64,000 bases of DNA from Zeus faber (Eukaryota; Chordata; Actinopteri; Zeiformes; Zeidae), in contig OY482859.1 of the NCBI GenBank assembly GCA_960531495.1, positions 15,714,774 through 15,778,773 on the forward strand, given 5' to 3'. Every line of letters starts with the position of its first letter. Within the stretch, counting starts at the first letter, position 1. The notes beneath the pieces were generated by a model, which made no database searches, was not told where the DNA came from, and saw only the letters and a list, made by a program, of their open reading frames with translations. This document shows, piece by piece, positions 12,620-64,000 of this stretch. Position numbers and translations under genes: made by a program.

Positions 12620-13272
12620 CAAACAACAAATCGATTGTGTTGTTGTGAATGAAATTTCACCCCATAGTGATTCTTCTACTTAACAAAAGACAACAACTGT
12701 GCAAGGTTCTACTGTTTTCTTATCTCAAAGTGACCCGGGAGCTGTATAAATACTAGGATGTTACGGGCGCCGTTTTACTGAGCACGTCACGGGAGGTTCC
12801 TTTTCCCTGCGGCCTCCTCGGTTTCGGTTTGATTGAGGTACAGATTCCCCTCCAGCTCCGCCTGTTCTGTTCGGTCGGGAGGTCCTCGGCTCCTCCCTCC
12901 GCGGGGGGCCAGCACCTTCATGTCGCCTACTACACCCCTTTCCCCACAGTCTCTCTTTTCAGGTCCCAGCCCCTTTAACGCTACTTCTAATACAAAGTGC
13001 AAGCAGTTAACGTCTCCCTGCCTCTCCCCCTCCATGCAAAAAAATAAAAATAAAATTAAAAAAAAAGGAAACCAATTCAACTGCAAAAGGGATTGTAATT
13101 GTTCCAATGCAAATAAATATGGTATGGACAGTTCCAAGATTATTCAGGAGGGGAGCGGGCAGCGAGAGAGAGTGCATTTGTGTCAATAGGAATTCAGTCC
13201 ATCCACATAGACTCAAAACAAGTGTTGTTCCTTATTGTCGCCGCACAGCACTGGTCGAACGTCCTCCAGTGG
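12421..13272 (-). other. plekhg5: plekhg5 3' UTR, at least proximal part
   Basis: Directly follows the stop codon. I see no AATAAA or ATTAAA on the minus strand before about 11595, so either the UTR is long (about 1.7 kb, including a (TG)46 array at 12525-12617) or a non-canonical poly(A) signal is used nearer the stop. Sequence is low in repeats at 12780-13270. Confidence 0.55.
12525..12617. repeat. (CA)n microsatellite
   Basis: 46 units; (TG)46 in plekhg5 sense, in or just beyond its 3' UTR. Confidence 0.98.
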
Positions 13273-56405
<43,133 letters not shown>

Positions 56406-56548
56406 CTAAAAAAAAGTGAGGAAATAGAGCATTTTGAGTATATCTGTGTTCTGATATTTCAATATCAGCAAAAACCAAGACATCAAAAGAAAATATAAAA
56501 GACACCAAAAAAATGACAGTGTGGAGAGGTTGGGGAATGGACAACACA

Positions 56549-56596
<48 letters not shown>
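56549..56596. repeat. (TG)n microsatellite
   Basis: About 24 units, about 145 bp upstream (sense) of plekhg5 exon 1 seen. Confidence 0.95.
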
Positions 56597-56598
<2 letters not shown>

Positions 56599-59500
56599 AG
56601 TAGGTGTGTGTGTGCGTGTGTGTGGGGGGTGGAGTCATGTAGCTTTATTTTTTTATTTTATTTTTTTTTCTTTCCCCCAGACACAACTAGATTCCATAGA
56701 AAAATCTTTTCGAAAAATTAGATGAGACAACCCCCTCGTTCAAGTGCTGTATTTTTCTCCTGGATACCAATTAAAATATAATTAATGATTTGCATTTTGA
56801 CAATAAAATGGTAAAACGGACAGAAAGCAGGCAACATTCTGCTCACTGCATCAGAGAGTAAAACAAAAATAAACAAGAGTTTTCACCTCAAGTCGTTCAC
56901 TCAGACTACAATTACACTGTTTTCAAGGACCCTTGCAGTGAGTAGAGGAAAAACTGTGTAATTAGTGGACACCAAAGGGCCCTTGGCATGGCTGCAGCGC
57001 CCCAACAAGCTGGAGTTAAGGTCTACCCTGACCTTGTTAAATGGCAAGAAAAATAACAAGCCTGGCTCTAGTTTTCGATCACTTCACAACAAGCCCACCC
57101 AACCACACACGGACACCTTCCCAAACCTTGAGATGCTACATAAACTTTGATACAGGGATCCATAAACGCCACTTTTCCACTGACCATACAAATTCAGAGT
57201 ACCAAAGTTAGACTGATACCATTAGTTTTTCCTCAACAGTGTAGAATGAGACAACTAGCTTTGGACCAAATTACCAAGATTGATATATATATATATATTT
57301 TCTACATTAGAGATATCTAACATCTTCATGTATCCAAGATGCAGAAGGTCTAGTATATATTCTTTCGTTTTGGACCCATTTGATCCATTTGATTTGCTTG
57401 TTATCAGATTTTTGTATTGGGGATATTTAAATTCCTACCGGGGTTATACAACATCCCATTCAGCCTGGTATCCAACCAATACTACAGTTTGGTACATTCC
57501 TAGTACAACAAGCAGACATTTCCTCTGAAGAGAGAGCAGGCACAAGTTGCACTGACTACCTCCCTCTCCCTCCTTCGCTGGCCTTGTCCCTGCTGAACTG
57601 GGAGCAGGCCGAGGCTGCAGCCTCTGCCAGCAGGCCTTGGGCTAATGGCTCCCACAGGGTTTACAAGCAGCAGGCTGCCGAAAGAGCCTCCATTTTTATG
57701 GAGCTCTTCGCCCTCAAAAGCCACAACCTCTGTTACCTGAATGAGCCTCAACAGCCTTTACAACCCAATGGTGAGCACTTCTTAAAAAAAAAAAAAAAAA
57801 AACATTTCAAAACACGTGTGTTTCTACCTGTAGAGTACAAGGGCCATTTTAATGTCAGAGGTGGTTGGGAAATGCACAGCCATGCAAAGTAACCCTGTTA
57901 TATAATCCTAGGGTTTGAAAAACAGATGTGCAACTGCATCATCACTCCTGCTACCTGACACAGCACCTTTCGAAAAAATTTAAATAAGAAGTTTGAAGCC
58001 CCTCCACCTCGTGCATGAATCCTCAGAACCAGCCGCGAGCCCAGCCTGTCACCACTTGGAGCGTACAAGTTTTTCCAACTTGGCACGCACTATAAAGCTA
58101 ATATATAATCACTAATCTCTTCTCTAAGCTCTAGTCACTCTTGCCCCACACCCTGTCTCAGTTTTTCCATTGTTTCAGGTCGTTCATCCTGTTGTATCCC
58201 AAATCATTCTCTTTCCTGCAGAACTCTCTTCTTTCCGATTTCTCTCTTTTGTTGACTCTCACTCTCTGACCCCTCCTTTTCACTCTGCCTCTGATGAACA
58301 GGAATTCCTGAACTCAGCACTGCTGATTAAGCCCAAAAACAAACCGGCACCAGCACACACTCTACATGAGCGTGCACGTGACATCACACAATGAGACAGA
58401 GCACTAAAGACAGAGTGGAGCATCCCATTTACAACAGGCCTTTGCTAGCGTGCTCTATACAAAGAGACACTGCCTGGGGCATAGGCCCATTAGGCGTCCA
58501 TATATGAGCATGCAATATACACAAACTATGCACACATGCACTAAAACAACAGCTTATAAGTCTACAGTCACTAGTCAAACCCCACCAAATCCTCCTGCAC
58601 GCAGAAATGCATGCTTGATGAGTTGGGATTGAAGAAGATCTTGTTTATCCAGGCTCCACACCCAGAAGCCAACCATGAAGACTGCAGCAGACACCCACAC
58701 CGCCTCTATAAAGCTCAATTCTACCTTCACCCACTGCCCCACACAGATGCAGACAGATACCCCCTTCTCCACCTCCTCCCTTTGTGGAACCACCAGAGCT
58801 CCATGTTTAGACACGGAAAGTCCAGACTGAGCGCAGTCAGCCACCAGCCTCATGTGCCCTTTTATCAGGAATGGTAAGAATGCTTCGGTCTGCCTTCAAT
58901 TCGGTAAAAGCTCTCACCTTGGCACACTGGGGCAGGAGGGGGGTTTAGGAGGTCTGGGGAGGCGGTTGAGAGTGTGGGCTTATTCTTTTGTTTTGTTCAG
59001 GTTTTCATTACTTTCAGCATAGCAGCAAAAAAAAACAAAAAGAAAACAACGCATCTCTCTCCCTCCCCCCATTTCTGTAGAATGGATAACACTGTACACC
59101 CCTTGGTGAGGAGGGAGGGTTATGCAATGACTCCTGGAAGACAAAAGACAGATGGCGGGTAGACAGGCAGACAGGAAGGCAAGCGGGCAAGGAAACCTGG
59201 CAGAGATAGGGGACGAGTTGGTCGTTACACACGACCAGCGACACCGGCGAGACTGGGGGGGTGAGGGGAGACGGAGGATGCTGGCAGGACACAGCGTAAC
59301 AGCGGGCAGGAAGGCAAGGAAGAAACCGCTCCAAGGAAGATTTAGCACAGCATGAAGGGCCAAGAGATGCCGTTACATAGATGTGCAGACAGGAAGATGG
59401 GCCAGCTGTTCAGCTGCATGTCAACAGAACCTGCTCAGTCTGGTATAGCATATGGTTAGCATGACTGCACATTTCTTATTCCCTGGGGCGGAATGTCTAA

Positions 59501-61383
59501 TGCTCTGCAATGCCACCTCAACTGCCAAATATTAGTTTATGAAGGCATGTTCATGAATGAAAATGTGAATCTTCAATATGCGGCTGGGTGAATATACAAA
59601 TAAATGCATATATACATTCATCTGTGTACTTTTTTGTATTAAGGCTCATGCTATGCGTCTAGAATCAAACTACAGCAACTTTAATTCACTAAATCAGATC
59701 CAACAACAACATTGCCAGCTGTGCCATTAATGAATGACTCAATGCAGTTGTTTGGGTACATTTACAAAGTAAAGCAAGATAGAGAGTTCAGATAGTTTAA
59801 CAGCCAACACCCGAAACAGTTGGAGCTCGTTGCAACACGTTGAAAGGTCTTTGCCATAAGATAAGGTGCAAAAAAATACTCCTTTGAGGAGTAGGTGCAA
59901 GTGCTTTTTAAACACGCGATTGTTTCCTTTCCCATAGCCAGTAGACGAGCAAGCCATTCTTTTTTTTTTCTGGTGCGTCACGTTCCATGCCACTAACGTG
60001 CCGGAAAAGGGGCGTGTCATGTTTCCATTGTGAGCCGTCTGAACCTTCCATTGAGCCGGCTGCTGAGCAAGCTGGCTCTCGGCGCACCGGGCCCAGTCCT
60101 TCGGTGGTGCGGACCGGAGATGCTCCTCCGGTTTGGGGGCCAGCTTGGGGTGGAGTTGCGCCCCACGGGGCGGTCAAAGCTATGCCCACACTTAAAATAT
60201 TTCTTGGTCCCGAATGCGGAAAAATAAGTCAACAACTTCTGACTTTGGATTCTAAATCACATATAAAATGATCGAATGACACATGGATATTCCTGTCTAT
60301 TTACATGCCAACGTCGGGAATTGTAACTTTTCATCGCATTGCACCGGAAAAGGCGAAAATTTGCCTGTCTACTGTTGGATGTAGTATAGCGCACAAAATG
60401 GCGGCTGATAGAAATGAGAGGGCATTTTACTTAAAATGGCGCCCAACATAGAAAATGTCTCTTTATATCATCTCTCATCCAAATAGCCTTTATGACAACT
60501 GGCCTAGGAGGAACAATATAGGAGTGTGTCTAAAAAGACACTCTCTCTCTCGCGCGCGCGTGGTCGCTCTTGCTTTGGGCTCCTCTCCTGGTCTTTGTCA
60601 TTGCGCCAATAAAGGATCCATTATGCATCGCATCCGTCTCCATCTTATTGAAGAATCTCCCGACATCAACCAACCTGGGAGGGATCGGTTTCCCAGATCC
60701 CAACACTACCCAGGTGTCATGTTTCCATGACTGCCGATCAATATTGAAGCCGGCAAACACCTGTGACTACCGCAGAGTGATTTGTCCCGTGAATGAATGC
60801 GGATCGTAACCTTTCCCACTAAAGACATAAGCCAGATGCTAGCGGGTGTTGGTAGGGTTTTTGTGCAGTGGGATAGGGGCTTTAGTCGACTGCAAAACAT
60901 TAAAAAAATCAGAAACATTAGACAAGCTTTTTGATGCATGTCCAGTTCCTCAGTCACAGGAAACCAATCAAACGATAGTAAAGATTGTGACTGGGGCACC
61001 ATTTAGCCATGGGCCATGGTGGTGCAGGTAGTAGAAGCCCTGAAGAGCTGGGGAAACAAAGTATTGTATAACAAGGCTTGCAATGCACAGCTCCATAAAA
61101 CAGCTTTCCATTTTTGCAACCTATATTGCAATTTAATTTCCAGCTTTCTTATATGCAGCTGAGCTTCAGATATATATCCCATATAAATCAAATTTCTGTT
61201 TTGGATTAACTATCATAGGACACAACACCTTCTCCATAGCATAACCCTATAAATAAACTGGTCTTCTCGATGAATTTAATGTTTATTTAGCTATTTCGGA
61301 GAATGCGTGATTGGTCCCCTTTCTCCCGTTACGTGTTTCCAGTGTTTGTGGTTCATTTCCGCCAACGGGGAAAGAACATGGAG

Positions 61384-61491
61384 CAGATGGAAGAGAGGCT
61401 GGCTGAGGAAGTTCGAAAAAACAGTATTTATTACGCCCGTGCTAAAATGGACTCCACAATGCCATCTAGCGTTCGGCGTCTATGTGCGTAA
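61384..61491 (+). pseudogene. MADF-like fragment of a DNA-transposon accessory gene
   Basis: A short frame reading MEQMEERLAEEVRKNSIYYA resembles the first helix of MADF (Myb/SANT-like) domains carried by PIF/Harbinger transposons. It ends at TAA after about 35 codons and has no Trp-containing second helix. The surrounding 59990-61650 region looks like diverged DNA-element sequence. Weak call. Confidence 0.25.
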
Positions 61492-62171
61492 TCAGCTGCC
61501 GAACCATAAACACAAGGCAGTGTGGAAACTGATAGCCGTGTACTACAATCAACTAAACAATTGTCAACAGTTTAGGTGTGAGAGATACTGATGACCAAAA
61601 CAGTCTTTACATTTACTATCGTTGTTTTGAGAGGAGAACTTCATAAATATAATGACAAAGATCATCATTAACCCCGTGCACTGTTCACTGCAGTGCTGTT
61701 TGACAGCGTTTTTTGCATTTATTTTGCATTTTCTCAAGTTCAGCATGCTAACAAATTAATTGGTCAATCACATTTTCAAGAGGACACCCACAGAAGAGCA
61801 GTCCATAATAGGATTCCTTCCAGAATTTTGACAGAAAAGGACAGTGCCGTTCAAAAACTGCCAATTTGGCTGTTGGAACAACCAACTGAAACAGTTAATA
61901 AAAAGGTACTGCGGGGAAAAGAGCTGCTACAAGTTGACTGCAAAAACAGCACCATAGTTGCAAGTTCACAATTTCTCCTGATGTGTATCTGGTTCCTGTA
62001 ATTTTTGATTGAATAGGTTTGAATAGAATCAGGTCTGGCAAACAGACTGCCTTTAATTTGCAACAAACAGGTCACAGTTGTTATTAAAACAGAGGTTTCA
62101 GTGGGGGCTGGACAAAGCCATTCTGTTGATGTTGTTTTACCCCCATAGCGGCATGCACACACACGCAGAAA

Positions 62172-62467
<296 letters not shown>

Positions 62468-64000
62468 CAAACTCAAGTTTTACGTTTTATTAAGGAAGAA
62501 GGTGGCGGTTTCATGGTACACCAGGTTTTTATTTCGCAAAGTAATCAATAAACACACAAGGACTTCAAAATCATGCCGACACGCCATCTTTGCCAGGTAT
62601 GGCACCGAAAGGCGATACCGTTGGTGCCAATTCCGTCTACCCCCAATCCAGGAGTGATTTATTTTAAACGTGGAGAAATGTTTCACCCTGCCCACCCACA
62701 GTGACATTCCGTCAGACCTTCAGAGTCACTTAAAAGCGTGCACATTCTTAGCTCCGTTCACATGCAACAGCTAAGTGACTATGGGATTAAGGCGGAGAAT
62801 AAGGCCATGACTCCTTAATACGCTCCGATCGAATTTAAGGGGGGGAATGCAGGGATTTGTTATGTAATCTAAAATTTTAAAGCCATTGATGTCTGAGTAT
62901 ACAATAATTAGTTCTTAAGGTTTGTTGTTATATAATATGACCCTGTGTGACAGGCAAGTCTCCATATGGGCTAAGGGTTTAAATGGGAGACACAAAAGGA
63001 GAGGCATGTTCTTTTATTACTGGAAACAGAGGTTAGTTATGAACTGTGGGGTGCCGGCGTTTACTCTATGTATACTGTAGACAGTCGTTGACGGGATTAA
63101 CTGAAACACACACAGGTTTTTTTAAGCTTTTTTTTTTTTTTGCATCTGCTATCCAAACCATGTCTCCTTTAATTAGCTGTGTAAAATCTATATGTAAACA
63201 CTAACTGAAGAGCTGACTTTTGTGACACTTCAAGTGGCAATCCACGACGTGGTCTTCCCTCGTTTTCACGCCACAACGGTCACTTTCTTTTCCCAAAATG
63301 ATGCCTTCTTTTGATCGGCTGACGCGGACGCGGCGCCGACATTTTTTCATCCGAGGGCGCAACAATAGAGGCACAAATGCATAACGCAAAATGCATAACG
63401 CAAATACATTGAATGGTTGCTAAAGAAACACGTATCAAATGTGAGACCTTTAAATAAAACAATCCCTTTTGTTGGACTTTAAAGGAGTTGCAATTAGTGA
63501 GAAATAGAAGGGGCGTCCGGATTCTGCATTATCTGAAGGATGCACGTGGTTCAAGGGGGCATTCGCGATCCAGGTTCGGCTGCTAGGCAAACACTGATTC
63601 TAATGTTGGGCCAGCTGTTTTGGCTGAGGGTGATTAAGGAGCTTGAGCTGCTGCGCTTAGGCTACAGTAGTAAATCTTGGTGCCGAATAACGAACTGGGT
63701 GAGTGACTAAGGCTAAGCGGAGCAGTCTGATGTTGGCAGGGGCAGAAGTGGACGCTTGGGGAAGAGAGCTACTGCCATAAGCCTCACAGCTGAGCACTTC
63801 GGCAGAGTTGGGGAAACCTTCCCCCCCAGTAGATGCTGGGGGCTTTACTGTAATTACAGAGGGGCTAAAAGGTAGGGATCAAAGCCCGTTCCCTGAAGCT
63901 CTTCTTCCTTCTGTAAGGCACGGCGCTCGACTCGGCTGACCAGAAAGCAGCCGGAACGCAGAAGGTCCAGCTGGCACCGAGGACAGGATACAGAACACGG

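Overview
The window is ordinary vertebrate nuclear DNA, almost certainly from a ray-finned (teleost) fish. The signs are small exons bounded by GT-AG introns, very dense (CA)n/(TG)n microsatellites, a Tc1/mariner relic, a tRNA-derived SINE and fish-type MITEs. I see no operons, phage, CRISPR or rRNA. The species cannot be named from sequence alone.

Two genes are clear, both on the minus strand. (1) Positions 13273-56405 hold most of plekhg5 (Syx/Tech), a Rho guanine-nucleotide exchange factor. I place 20 coding exons whose reading phases join without a break into 1,145 visible residues: an N-terminal Cys/His-rich segment, a ubiquitin-fold-like segment, the DH (RhoGEF) domain, the PH domain, a Glu-rich tail and a C-terminal Ser-Glu-Val PDZ ligand. 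The ligand is completed by a 10-nt coding part of the last exon. The start codon and first exon were not found and are probably to the right of the window. (2) Positions 2108-7038 hold the first four coding exons of a SOWAH (sosondowah ankyrin repeat) family gene. They encode the N-terminal SOWAH domain; the ankyrin exons should lie left of position 1.

Between the genes (7.1-13.3 kb) are the CpG-rich start region of the sowah gene, intergenic DNA, an unassigned open block at 11.6-12.4 kb that splices in phase on the minus strand, and the plekhg5 3' UTR. The large plekhg5 introns (22.0-31.1 kb, 34.9-56.3 kb and the DNA right of 56.4 kb) carry mobile-element relics: an internally deleted Tc1/mariner element with paired ends, two inverted copies of a ~0.6 kb non-autonomous element, a 155-bp hAT-type MITE, a SINE, and a short MADF-like reading frame.

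The most interesting material concerns plekhg5 RNA processing. The PDZ ligand depends on removing a 199-nt final intron that contains a hairpin. A (UG)n tract sits at the weak acceptor of the in-frame 96-nt exon that opens the DH domain. Long (CA)n and (UG)n arrays flank exons 5-6 and are complementary in the pre-mRNA. A CpG-dense block lies upstream of exon 8. An antisense pair of small reading frames with a Cys cluster and a TATA-like box, at 20.6-21.05 kb, remains unassigned. I found no clearly undescribed multi-gene system.
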